From Arenibacter sp. 6A1 (GTDB taxonomy: Bacteria; Bacteroidota; Bacteroidia; Flavobacteriales; Flavobacteriaceae), in the NCBI RefSeq assembly GCF_012272855.1, contig NZ_JAAXCQ010000017.1:41340-105339 (forward strand): a stretch of 64,000 nt of DNA. Reading direction: 5' to 3'. A program made the translations under genes and the position numbers. The notes beneath the pieces were generated by a model. It saw only the letters and a list, made by a program, of their open reading frames with translations, did not search any database and had not been told where the DNA came from. The first letter of the stretch is position 1. Each line of letters starts with the position of its first letter. Below, piece by piece: positions 18,952 through 26,714 of this stretch.

Positions 18952-19875
18952 CTATAAATTAACGGTTTCTAGTTTGTTTAATTCCTTAATGGCTATATCG
19001 ATGGTGCTAAAGATTCGGATACCTTGGGGTAGGTTCGCTTGCTCTAAATGAGTTGTTTGTTGTCCTAGCAACCAAAGTTCCCTTTTGTTGTATTGACCTA
19101 TCAAATTTTGAAAATTGGTTAGGTAGGCATCAATTTTGTCCTTGGAAGGAGCAACAGTGAAATAAGAGATATAATAAAGGTTGTCAAAATACTTATTTAA
19201 ATCTACCAGATTTTCCAAGGGCATGGACTGTCCTAGGTATATGGTCTTATAACCGCTTAGATTGATTTCGTAATTTAAATATAGGAGACCTAGTTCATGA
19301 ATTTCATTTTCTGGCAAAAACAAAACAAAGGTCTTGTCGGTATCGTAGTCGGTATTGGAATTTAATTTTTCGGTATGGACAAAGATCACATGCTTTATGA
19401 GATGTGTTATAAAGTGTTCATGGGACGGGCTTATAGTGTCTGTTTGCCATAGTAGGCCAATCTCATTTAAAAAAGGGAGAAATACATCTTGAAAAATTTC
19501 TTTGAACGTTCTATTTTCTGAGACTTGTTCTAAGGTTTTGAAGAATAAAGCTTGATCAAAATTCATCATCGCCAATTTAAAGGAGGCCACAGCATGGTCT
19601 TGGGTGCTTTCTGAAGTCGTTATAGTAGCAATTAAATCTTTAAATTCCTTCTGGGATAATTCAGCTATTTTAGAAATCTTATAACCATTGTTGTATAGTA
19701 AGGTGATGTTCAATAGCTTTTGAAGGCTTGTAATGCTATACGTTCTTATATTGGTACTGGTGCGTTCTGGAGAAAGAAGATTGTACCGCTTTTCCCAAAT
19801 CCGGATGGTATGCGCCTTTATTCCAGATAAATTTTCTAGATCCCGAATACTGAATTCTTTCTTAACTCTGTTCAT
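18952..19875 (-). CDS. MerR-family regulator with cobalamin-binding (CarH-like) domain
   Basis: A 307-residue regulator and first gene of the carotenoid operon. Residues 6-75 are a MerR winged helix (TIRIWEKRYNLLSPERT). Residues 90-170 form the helical cap with W143 and E153-H154 spaced as in CarH. Residues 180-300 are a Rossmann domain with E191-I-H193-E-L-G196, matching the ExHxxG cobalamin-ligand motif. In the CarH family adenosylcobalamin makes the protein a dark-state repressor that light disassembles. By analogy it may repress its own crt operon in the dark; cobalamin binding is inferred from the motifs only. An adenosylcobalamin-independent relative is possible. Confidence 0.85.
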   Translation of the reverse strand: MNRVKKEFSIRDLENLSGIKAHTIRIWEKRYNLLSPERTSTNIRTYSITSLQKLLNITLLYNNGYKISKIAELSQKEFKDLIATITTSESTQDHAVASFKLAMMNFDQALFFKTLEQVSENRTFKEIFQDVFLPFLNEIGLLWQTDTISPSHEHFITHLIKHVIFVHTEKLNSNTDYDTDKTFVLFLPENEIHELGLLYLNYEINLSGYKTIYLGQSMPLENLVDLNKYFDNLYYISYFTVAPSKDKIDAYLTNFQNLIGQYNKRELWLLGQQTTHLEQANLPQGIRIFSTIDIAIKELNKLETVNL

Positions 19876-20151
19876 GTTTTACTTAATAAAGCTAAACAAA
19901 ATTACAATTAAAATTCAATAGATAGTATTAATAGTAACTAAAAAGTACGGAAATTCAGCTGAATTACTGAATTCAAGGGCTGGAGAGTAGAATAGTAGTC
20001 TAGGAAATATAATTATTTCTAAGGGAAAATAGTTTTAATAAAGGGATTTAGAGATAAGGGAGGGGAGAAAATGAAAATCAAAGGGGCTGGTGCTTAAAAG
20101 AAGTAAAGAAAGCTTTATCTAAAAGAATCGCCTTTAATAACTGTTTTAAAC
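19876..20151. other. Control region upstream of the carotenoid operon
   Basis: AT-rich, with no gene. It holds the crt -7 element and, if the regulator is autogenous, its operator. I could not identify a clear inverted repeat by eye. Confidence 0.5.
19897..19904 (-). promoter_or_regulatory. Carotenoid operon promoter -7 element
   Basis: TAATTTTG on the minus strand (forward CAAAATTA) matches TAnnTTTG, about 21 bases before the regulator ATG. No clear -33, as could be expected for a regulated promoter. Confidence 0.5.
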
Positions 20152-20183
20152 AAAAAAAGCTAAGTGAAACACTTAGCTTTTTT
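20152..20183 (-). terminator. tRNA cluster terminator
   Basis: AAAAAAAGCTAAGTG and CACTTAGCTTTTTT form a strong hairpin ending one base from the 3' end of the last tRNA-Lys. The opposite strand could equally serve as a terminator. Confidence 0.8.
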
Positions 20184-20184
20184 G

Positions 20185-20257
20185 TGACTTGGCTGGGGCT
20201 CGAACCCAGGACCCTCTCCTTAAAAGGGAGATGCTCTACCAACTGAGCTACCAAGTC
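20185..20257 (-). tRNA. tRNA-Lys (UUU), copy 4 in transcription order
   Basis: 73 bases. On the minus strand it begins GACTTGGTAGCTCAG and has anticodon loop CTTTTAA (anticodon UUU), T-loop TTCGAGC and acceptor end CCAAGTCA. Identical to the other three Lys copies. Confidence 0.95.
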
Positions 20258-20411
20258 ATTATGTATTTAAAGCAAAAACCAAAACAATTAATAATGGCTA
20301 TTGATGATATTCTGAATACTAGATATAAACTAGAATCTGTTTTTATAATTTCTAAAACGCTTTAGAAACGATGTCAAACAATAGTAAGAGAATAAAACTC
20401 TTGCCTTTTAG

Positions 20412-20484
20412 TGACTTGGCTGGGGCTCGAACCCAGGACCCTCTCCTTAAAAGGGAGATGCTCTACCAACTGAGCTACCAAGTC
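20412..20484 (-). tRNA. tRNA-Lys (UUU), copy 3
   Basis: 73 bases, identical to the neighbouring Lys tRNAs: anticodon loop CTTTTAA, acceptor GACTTGG/CCAAGTC. Confidence 0.95.
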
Positions 20485-20547
20485 ATTATATGCTGCGCAG
20501 GACAAAAAAATAAAAACAATGTAAAAACTATTATTTATACTGCTTAG

Positions 20548-20631
20548 TGCCCACGACTAGATTCGAACTAGCACGTCCTTGCGAACACCACCCCCTCAAG
20601 GTGGCGTGTCTACCAATTTCACCACGTGGGC
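20548..20631 (-). tRNA. tRNA-Leu (GAG)
   Basis: 84 bases with a long variable arm, as expected for Leu. Acceptor GCCCACG/CGTGGGC, anticodon stem CCACC/GGTGG with loop TTGAGGG (anticodon GAG), T-loop TTCGAAT. It sits between pairs of tRNA-Lys genes. Confidence 0.95.
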
Positions 20632-20697
20632 TCTTGAGTTAGATATCCAAAAATCGGACGCCTTTCTAAAAGAAATGATTTAGAAACTATTTCAAAT

Positions 20698-20728
20698 AAA
20701 AAAAAGTTAAGCGGTTAAACCTAACTTT
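20698..20728 (-). terminator. Possible terminator after tRNA-Lys copy 2
   Basis: AAGTTA (20704-20709) can pair with TAACTT (20722-20727), with an A-run on the forward strand that becomes a T-run on the minus strand. A near-copy lies at 20953-20979. Confidence 0.45.
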
Positions 20729-20730
20729 AG

Positions 20731-20803
20731 TGACTTGGCTGGGGCTCGAACCCAGGACCCTCTCCTTAAAAGGGAGATGCTCTACCAACTGAGCTACCAA
20801 GTC
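20731..20803 (-). tRNA. tRNA-Lys (UUU), copy 2
   Basis: 73 bases, identical to the other Lys copies; anticodon loop CTTTTAA. Confidence 0.95.
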
Positions 20804-20952
20804 AGAATGTATATCGTATAAAAATAAACCTATCTTAATATACGTTTCTAATGATCAGATCTATGCTTGCATCTGACTGCTGTGCATTTAAATCTTTTAT
20901 TCAATATTTCAGAGATAACCCTAAGCCGTTATTTTAGGCGTTATTAAAAAAT

Positions 20953-20979
20953 AAAAAAGTTAAGTGGAAACCTAACTTT
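20953..20979 (-). terminator. Possible terminator after tRNA-Lys copy 1
   Basis: AAGTTA (20957-20962) pairs with TAACTT (20973-20978), T-run on the minus strand. The same hairpin follows copy 2, so it was duplicated together with the tRNA. Confidence 0.45.
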
Positions 20980-20981
20980 AG

Positions 20982-21054
20982 TGACTTGGCTGGGGCTCGA
21001 ACCCAGGACCCTCTCCTTAAAAGGGAGATGCTCTACCAACTGAGCTACCAAGTC
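20982..21054 (-). tRNA. tRNA-Lys (UUU), copy 1 in transcription order
   Basis: 73 bases, same sequence as the other three Lys tRNAs: anticodon loop CTTTTAA, T-loop TTCGAGC. Confidence 0.95.
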
Positions 21055-21191
21055 ATTATTTGTGGCTAACACGGCGTGTTTGCGGGTGCAAATATACGAC
21101 CATTTGTGAAGCCACCAAATGCTTTTTCAATTTTTTTGGTTTTTTTTTGATATCCCATTTTAATGAGGCAATTTTACAGGAAATTAGAATT

Positions 21192-21707
21192 GTGAAAATA
21201 GCATTGGTTGGATATATGGGTAGTGGTAAGTCTACTATCGGTAAATTGTTGTCTAAAGATTTGGCAAGCAGTTTTTTAGATTTGGATGAAGTTATTGAAG
21301 ACGGACTTGGAGATTCTATTTCCAATGTGTTTAAGACGCGTGGGGAGATCTTTTTTCGTAAAAAAGAACACCAATATCTAAATGAAGTTTTAACGAAAAA
21401 AAATAATTTTATTCTCTCTACAGGGGGAGGTACACCCTGTTATTCCGGAAATATGGAGACTATGTTGGCTATGGCCGACTATGTTTTTTACCTAAAAGTA
21501 TCCATTCCTGGACTCGCCGAACGGCTAATAAAAGAAAAAGATCACAGGCCTTTGATAAAAAATATTCCCAATGATGAGTTGCCAGAATTTATAGGGAAGC
21601 ACTTGTTCGAAAGAAATAACTATTACCTAAAGGCTCCCTATATCATAAATTGTGATCATAAAGAGCCTCAGGAAATTGTTGAAGAGATAAAAGGCTTACT
21701 CCGTTAA
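21192..21707 (+). CDS. aroK: Shikimate kinase
   Basis: Phosphorylates shikimate at the 3-hydroxyl in chorismate synthesis. From a GTG at 21192 the protein is 171 residues and begins KIALVGYMGSGKSTIGKLL with the P-loop GYMGSGKST. DLDEVIE (shikimate-binding Asp) and STGGGTPC (Walker B-like GGG) are also present. The frame is open back to 21060, but those codons read through the tRNA flank and have no family match, so the GTG is preferred. The 3' end overlaps the convergent phosphoribosyltransferase gene by 12 bases. Confidence 0.93.
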   Translation: MKIALVGYMGSGKSTIGKLLSKDLASSFLDLDEVIEDGLGDSISNVFKTRGEIFFRKKEHQYLNEVLTKKNNFILSTGGGTPCYSGNMETMLAMADYVFYLKVSIPGLAERLIKEKDHRPLIKNIPNDELPEFIGKHLFERNNYYLKAPYIINCDHKEPQEIVEEIKGLLR

Positions 21708-22196
21708 ATAGACACGGTCGTTTTCTGGCCTAAACTCTACCTCTACATGTTCTTGTAATGAAGTAGAAAGCGAAATACCCTTGAAATCGGCCTTTACAGG
21801 GTATTTCTTGTGATTTCGGTTCACCAGCACAGCCGTTTTTAATTGCTTTAAGGGAACTCTAAGGAAATGATGTACTCCATATATTAAGGTAGTACCCGAA
21901 TTAAGGACGTCGTCTACCAAAACTACCGATTTGTTGGTGTACTCTTCTTCTGGAATGGAAGTCTGTACCCCAGTGGTAAGCGGATTCGATTTGTTCATGC
22001 TCACTTCGCATAAGGTAATTTGGGCCTCTGTAATGGTATTGAGAACAGCTTGGATTTTTTTGGCAAAGTTTAATCCGCCCCCAACAATCCCAGCGATGAT
22101 TATTTCGGATTCAAAAACATTGGCTTCGTATATTTGATAGGCGATGCGCTTGATTTTGTGTTGTATTTCTTGGTGTGATAATATGTTATTGACCAT
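21696..22196 (-). CDS. Phosphoribosyltransferase-family protein (PyrR-like)
   Basis: A 166-residue type I phosphoribosyltransferase fold with the PRPP-binding signature VVLVDDVLNSGTTL. The substrate base cannot be told. Similarity to PyrR raises the possibility of a uracil- or regulation-linked role, but no pyr genes are nearby. The ATG at 22196 is chosen over a TTG three codons upstream. It is the last of three closely packed minus-strand genes (S4 protein, methyltransferase, this one). Confidence 0.85.
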   Translation of the reverse strand: MVNNILSHQEIQHKIKRIAYQIYEANVFESEIIIAGIVGGGLNFAKKIQAVLNTITEAQITLCEVSMNKSNPLTTGVQTSIPEEEYTNKSVVLVDDVLNSGTTLIYGVHHFLRVPLKQLKTAVLVNRNHKKYPVKADFKGISLSTSLQEHVEVEFRPENDRVYLTE

Positions 22197-22205
22197 AATG
22201 TGCAA

Positions 22206-22793
22206 TTATTTGGATTCAAAGATAAAAAACAGTTCTTTACCTGCTCTTGGTTTTATAGAATTGTAGGCGTTTTCCAATACCTTAATGGTAAAGTCTTTTG
22301 AAAAAAGCATTTTGTACTCCTTCTGGTCTCCTCCAAAGGGCGGACCTGATTCCGTTAAGGGGAAATTAAACAGTAGCCCTGCCAATTTTCCCTTAGGTTT
22401 TAAGAGTTGTTTCATTTTACGGACATAGGCCGGTCGTAGACTCGGGTCCAAGGCGCAAAAAAAGGTCTGTTCCAATATAAGGTCAAAATCAGAAAGTTCC
22501 AGATCAAAAAAATCTCCCTCAATAAGTGTTACTGCATCGGCTTCTTTAAGCCTGCCTCTTAACTGCTCTAACGGCGGTTTGGCTATGTCTATTACTGTAA
22601 TATTGCAGAACCCTTGTTCTGCAAGGTACACCGCCTCATAGCCGTTTCCGGCCCCAGGAATTAAAATCTTGATCGTTTTATCCCTAAGTTGATCTATATA
22701 GGACTTTAAGGGCGTAGAAATATGGCCTATGTCCCATCCGGTATCCTGGCTGATATACCTGTCTTCCCAAAATTCTTTATTCAGGTTCTTCAT
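22206..22793 (-). CDS. TPMT-like SAM-dependent methyltransferase
   Basis: A 195-residue class I methyltransferase of the thiopurine S-methyltransferase family. The N-terminus WEDRYISQDTGWDIGHIS is typical, the SAM-binding loop reads ILIPGAGNGYEAVYLAEQG, and ILEQTFFCALDP follows. Substrates of bacterial members are small thiols, selenium or tellurium compounds, or unknown. The start overlaps the upstream S4-domain gene by 17 bases, so translation may be coupled. Confidence 0.88.
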   Translation of the reverse strand: MKNLNKEFWEDRYISQDTGWDIGHISTPLKSYIDQLRDKTIKILIPGAGNGYEAVYLAEQGFCNITVIDIAKPPLEQLRGRLKEADAVTLIEGDFFDLELSDFDLILEQTFFCALDPSLRPAYVRKMKQLLKPKGKLAGLLFNFPLTESGPPFGGDQKEYKMLFSKDFTIKVLENAYNSIKPRAGKELFFIFESK

Positions 22794-23151
22794 CCAAATA
22801 GTCGTCTATTTCTCTTCTGTCTTTCTTTGTGGGGCGTCCGGTTCCCTTCTTTCTGTAGTAATCCTTGGAATACTTTAAAAGTTCATTGTGTTCAAAAGCC
22901 TCTTTTGGAGTGGTGTCCTTTCGATAGATATCTACTAATTTAGCGCCGACCCTGCTTTCTGGGATGTCTAAAACAGTAAATTCATAATTAATTTGATCTT
23001 TTCGGACAATTACTTTGTCCGTAGGGTATACTTCTCGGGAAGGTTTAACCACCTGCCCGTTAATCTTTATATGTCCCTTTTTACATGCTTCCGAAGCGAT
23101 ATTTCTGGTTTTAAAATAACGGGTGCTCCATAAGTATTTGTCAATCCGCAT
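22777..23151 (-). CDS. S4-domain RNA-binding protein (HslR/Hsp15-like)
   Basis: A 124-residue protein opening with an S4 RNA-binding domain (MRIDKYLWSTRYFKTRNIASEACKKGHI, residues 1-60) and a basic tail (YYRKKGTGRPTKKDRREID). Hsp15 in E. coli rescues 50S subunits carrying nascent chains; the small S4-plus-basic-tail layout fits that family. First gene of the minus-strand trio, divergent from the FKBP gene. Confidence 0.87.
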   Translation of the reverse strand: MRIDKYLWSTRYFKTRNIASEACKKGHIKINGQVVKPSREVYPTDKVIVRKDQINYEFTVLDIPESRVGAKLVDIYRKDTTPKEAFEHNELLKYSKDYYRKKGTGRPTKKDRREIDDYLDEEPE

Positions 23152-23230
23152 AAACTATTGAAATTCTTTGTTAACGTCTTCTACAAAAATAGGGGAAAAT
23201 TGTATCTTGCGGCCTTTAAATAAGAAATCA

Positions 23231-23995
23231 ATGAATATTAAAAGAATTCTTTTCCTCGCATTAATTGTCACTTTCGTATACTCATGTAAGAAAGATGATG
23301 GTGGATCTTCTATACCACCAACACCGCCAAGATTATTAAGTGAAGTGGCGCTGGAAAATGATGCCGAGATAAAAACCTTTCTAGAAACTCATTTTTACAA
23401 TTACGAAGCCTTTGAAAACCCTACGGAGGATTTTGATTATAGGATTGTAATTGATACGATAGCTGGAAGTAATTCCGAGAAAATTCCTTTGATAGATCAG
23501 GTGAAGATAGAAGTGGTAAAAGTGTCTACCTCGGATTTGCGTTTGGGAGCGGAAGCTATCGTAGAAACCGATATTCCACACAACCTTTATTATTTAATAG
23601 CTAGGGAAGGTGTTGGGAAACAAGCTACTCCAAAGGATTCAGTGTATCTGAATTATAGTGGAATGCGTTTGGATGGTTCTGTTTTTGATAGTAGGTTAGG
23701 GAGCGCTAGTTGGATTGATTTACCGGGTACGTTATCTGAAAAGGTCCAGATTCCTCCTGCGGTTACGGGTTTTAGGGAAGGAATTGCAAAATTTAAAGCC
23801 GGAGGAGAAATTGTTGAGAACGGAGATGGTACCTTCGAAGTTACCGGTAGTGGCGTTGGATTAATTTTCATCCCGTCTGGTTTAGGTTATTTTCAAAATC
23901 CTTCGGTGGGACAGGCTTATGCTCCTTTATTATTTCACATCAACTTATTGGTTGCTAAAACGAAAGAAAATCCGGATAATAATTTCGTTAAGTAG
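23231..23995 (+). CDS. FKBP-type peptidyl-prolyl isomerase lipoprotein, 3' end altered
   Basis: A 254-residue lipoprotein (VYSCKKDD, Cys18) with an FKBP domain from about 135 to 240: DSVYLNYSGMRLDGSVFDS, FREGIAKFKAG and IFIPSGLGYF. Flavobacterial relatives continue into an Asp-rich calcium-binding-like tail ending near GIPDYLD. Here a TAG at 23993 cuts it short. A frame shifted by one base stays open from before 23985 to a TAG at 24084 and ends GIPDYLDADTK, so one frameshift removed the tail. A second, more canonical version of that tail lies at 27688-27858. The start at 23231 begins a clean lipoprotein signal. Confidence 0.8.
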   Translation: MNIKRILFLALIVTFVYSCKKDDGGSSIPPTPPRLLSEVALENDAEIKTFLETHFYNYEAFENPTEDFDYRIVIDTIAGSNSEKIPLIDQVKIEVVKVSTSDLRLGAEAIVETDIPHNLYYLIAREGVGKQATPKDSVYLNYSGMRLDGSVFDSRLGSASWIDLPGTLSEKVQIPPAVTGFREGIAKFKAGGEIVENGDGTFEVTGSGVGLIFIPSGLGYFQNPSVGQAYAPLLFHINLLVAKTKENPDNNFVK

Positions 23996-24086
23996 AGCTG
24001 AAGGAATTAAAGAGGATATAAATGTTACATTCATGGATAGTAAAAATAATGGTATTCCTGATTATTTAGATGCAGATACGAAATAG
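23996..24086 (+). pseudogene. Out-of-frame tail of the FKBP gene
   Basis: In the frame one base off, this stretch reads GIKEDINVTFMDSKNNG followed by IPDYLDADTK and a stop at 24084-24086. The last residues match the family's usual C-terminus, which indicates coding DNA separated from its gene by a single frameshift in or before 23950-23990 (an A-rich stretch). Confidence 0.6.
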
Positions 24087-24110
24087 TCTATCTCTGTTTA
24101 TAATTTATAT

Positions 24111-24150
24111 AAAACCAGCTTTTGAAAATAGTTCAGAAGCTGGTTTTTTT
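24111..24150 (+). terminator. FKBP terminator, left copy
   Basis: AAAACCAGCTT pairs with AAGCTGG plus a run of seven T. Confidence 0.85.
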
Positions 24151-24274
24151 GTGAAGCGACTTTTCGTATCCAAAATTCGCATAGATCAGTTATCTGGCAG
24201 GACGATAAAAAATAATAGGGATAATGTTACCAATAGTTGATGCTTTATTTTTAGAGGTCTTCTATGAATGCTTT

Positions 24275-24354
24275 GGGCGTTCCCTCCTTTGTCGGGCGGG
24301 CCCTTGTCTATATCCCTTGCTCCGCTGCGGGGATGCCGCCGCGGTCCCTAACGC
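24275..24354 (+). repeat. 80-bp GC-rich interspersed repeat, copy 3
   Basis: Same element as at 1136, inside the left 561-bp repeat; differs mainly in TTTGTCGGGCGGGCCC and CCGCGGTCCC. Identical to copy 4 at 28047 by eye. Confidence 0.9.
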
Positions 24355-25593
24355 GAAAAAAAGGCCGCAAAATCTTATGGTTTTATATCCGAAAGGGTTT
24401 TCGGGTCGAGTATTTCGAATAGCAAGGCTTTTAGGATTTTAGTCTTAAGGTGATCTTTTAAAAAATATATTCCCATGGTCTTCAGGCCGGATGCAAATGA
24501 AATCAATTGCTACAGTGAATAGTTAGGGTCTTATGGCTTGGCTTTAAAAGAAGAATTATCAGAAGCATGAATTGCCACGGCCTTCAGGCTGTACTAAAGG
24601 AAGGAGTTGTCACCGTGGCGAAGCTTTAAGCTTAACTTAAAAAACAGATAGTTTAGTTATATATAGGGTGATGCCAATCAACGGATACTGGTTTCATACC
24701 TCATAAAGAAAGATTTCCTTTTATATCTAAGTAATTATCCTTACTATTAATACGTATGTGTTTTCATAAGTAATATGTTGTTTTAAAAGCTGAATGAATA
24801 ATAGGTGGCTATTATTTAAATAGGAAATAGTTATGCGATATTATTTTTTGTTTCAATTAAACCTTCAAATCGAAATTTTCGAAAGCGTTTTGCTGTGTAT
24901 CTTGTTTTTTACAATAAAATTGCAGGAAAACCCCTTATATAAAATAAATTTTAAGCTTCCTTCGCTCTAAGCGTGTTTATCAACAAGGAAGATGTATAAT
25001 AGCAACAGATATGCTATAATGTTCATTGCCTATGATTTTTTGGGAGCGATGAGAATCTCCGTTATCAGTGGTTGTATTGCGTCTCAGGAATTACTGATTA
25101 GCGAGGGCAAGAACTACTGTTTAGGCTTATGAGGCCTTTTTAATCGAGGTATCTTATCAAGGGTTAATAATCGAAGAAGTTTAGGATTTTTGTTGTTATC
25201 TAGCAACTTTTTATAAATGCTATCCGTAAATTAATAAGATTCTTCGACTAAGTGGCTCGCTATTGAAAACTTGAATACGTGAATTCGCTTACAATAAGGC
25301 TCTTTAGCTCTTTCTTAAATGAGTTTGTCTTAATTGAAAAAGAAAAGCTGGATAACCTGGGAAAATATGGAAACAATTATCAGTGTAACTTCATTTCTAA
25401 TCTGATAATATTTTCCAGAGAATTTAATTACTATAACATTCTCTTAAAAGGATTTAATCTGATATAAAAAACCTTTTGTTGTGATTGATAAAGATTATTT
25501 TGATTAACAATCCTGTTCTAAATAAATTTTATGCACTTTTAATTTAGCCAATTTACTGGCTTATGCGCATTATTCCATAGGTTTTCAAAAAAG

Positions 25594-25640
25594 AACCCCT
25601 TGGATGTGTTTGGAGGTCGTTGTTCCTTTCCAAAGGGGTT
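25594..25640. repeat. Inverted repeat (terminator-like hairpin)
   Basis: AACCCCTTGG (25594-25603) and CCAAAGGGGTT (25630-25640) pair with one bulged base. No T-run follows on either strand; it could be the edge of a decayed mobile element. Confidence 0.4.
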
Positions 25641-25872
25641 ATCGAGACATTTGTTTACATCTAGCTTTATAAAAAGGTTTAGTCAAATATATGCCACTAA
25701 AATTGATAGATACCAAGGGTGCTTTGGCTAGGCTGTTAACGCTTTAAGGACGCGTATGGTAATTAATGCGGTGAAAATTTGTATCATCACCACATTCTCA
25801 CAGGTTCCAATGATAGACTTTATGTGCAGTTGTTGTTTTATGTCCCGAAAGAAATTATGTAAAGTTTAGCAT

Positions 25873-26126
25873 AATTTCTTTAAAGAAGCCAAGCCGCTCT
25901 TTGGGCTTGGAAAATTCCAGTCTATCAATTTTGATGTTCAGACCGAGCAAATAACAATTACAATGGCCCAATATATGTTCACAAGCATCCTGTGCCGGAT
26001 GGAAGTTAACGAAACCATAGGTGGATTATTTAAAGATTAGAAACAAGATTATTGAAAAAAAAGTTAAATAACAGGATATTAGCAGTTGTCATCTTAATTT
26101 TGACTGTTTTGGAAAAACTGTTATAA
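25873..26126 (+). pseudogene. Decayed DDE transposase, C-terminal remnant
   Basis: Frame 25873-26040 reads NFFKEAKPLFGLGKF, then QSINFDVQTEQITITMAQY, and ends in a stop after IGGLFKD. This looks like the C-terminal end of IS4-type transposases (catalytic Glu in FFKEAK, then LxLGKxQSxxFDxQ). A second frame, 26061-26126, continues with KLNNRILAVVILILTVLEKLL and a stop, matching the usual terminal helix. At least one frameshift separates the pieces and no upstream catalytic part was found. Family assignment is from memory of the motif. Confidence 0.55.
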
Positions 26127-26714
26127 ATATTTGATAATAACTGGTTGCATCCAAGATAATATCCAATATTTTGGGTTTCTTACAAATATTTATGAGTTTA
26201 AATAACAATCTGTTACTTGAAATAATTCAGATGCGTAACTTGAGTTAACTTATAAACATTTAGGCTTATGGTAAACTTTAAATAGATAGGGAATAACGTC
26301 TCATGGAATAGCTTTTCCCTTAATTGACCTAAAATTCAAAAAAACACATATGAAAATAGCATTCTTCAATTTGATGTACGTAATACGATATCTACTAATG
26401 GTCTTTATTGGTCGGTTTAAGTTCTTAAAGTGTCTAGGTTCTACACAATAGGATGTCAACATAAAAACTTAATAAGCCAAGCTTTTTTGTTCTTAAGGTT
26501 TATGTCCGGAAAAAACGAATTAGATTCAATTAAATAATTCATCACACGGTTTGTACTTCTTTTGGTTTTTAGCCAAGAGCGTAGGTTTTGTTTTTGAAAT
26601 TGTTCTTCTAATGTTTGTTTAATAAATTAATAGGTTAATATTTTATTAAAAGTTACAATATAAGAAGGAAAATACCCTAATATTACGAAGGAATACTAAA
26701 TAAAAATTATAGTT

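Larger units (their letters stand above)
24048..24608 (+). repeat. 561-bp direct repeat, left copy
   Basis: Matches 27820-28380 with only about 20 mismatches by eye and no large gaps. It contains the final FKBP codons, the terminator, one 80-bp interspersed repeat and several CCACGGCCTTCAGGC-type half-palindromes. Similarity stops sharply after AAGGAGTT. Confidence 0.9.
24609..26714. other. AT-rich intergenic stretch inside the duplicated interval
   Basis: About 2.1 kb without an intact gene. It is more AT-rich than the flanks, and the longest open frames are short and unlike any family. An inverted repeat lies at 25594-25640 (AACCCCTTGG / CCAAAGGGGTT). A decayed transposase end lies at 25873-26126. 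The rest looks like eroded DNA. Confidence 0.65.

Noticed and set aside
21060..21191. Longer start for shikimate kinase
   Set aside because: Those codons fall next to the tRNA-Lys gene and do not match the family N-terminus.
24224..24442. 72-codon open frame
   Set aside because: Lies in the 561-bp repeat and includes the 80-bp repeat; no homology.
25279..25467. 62-codon open frame in AT-rich DNA
   Set aside because: Composition and length are consistent with chance.
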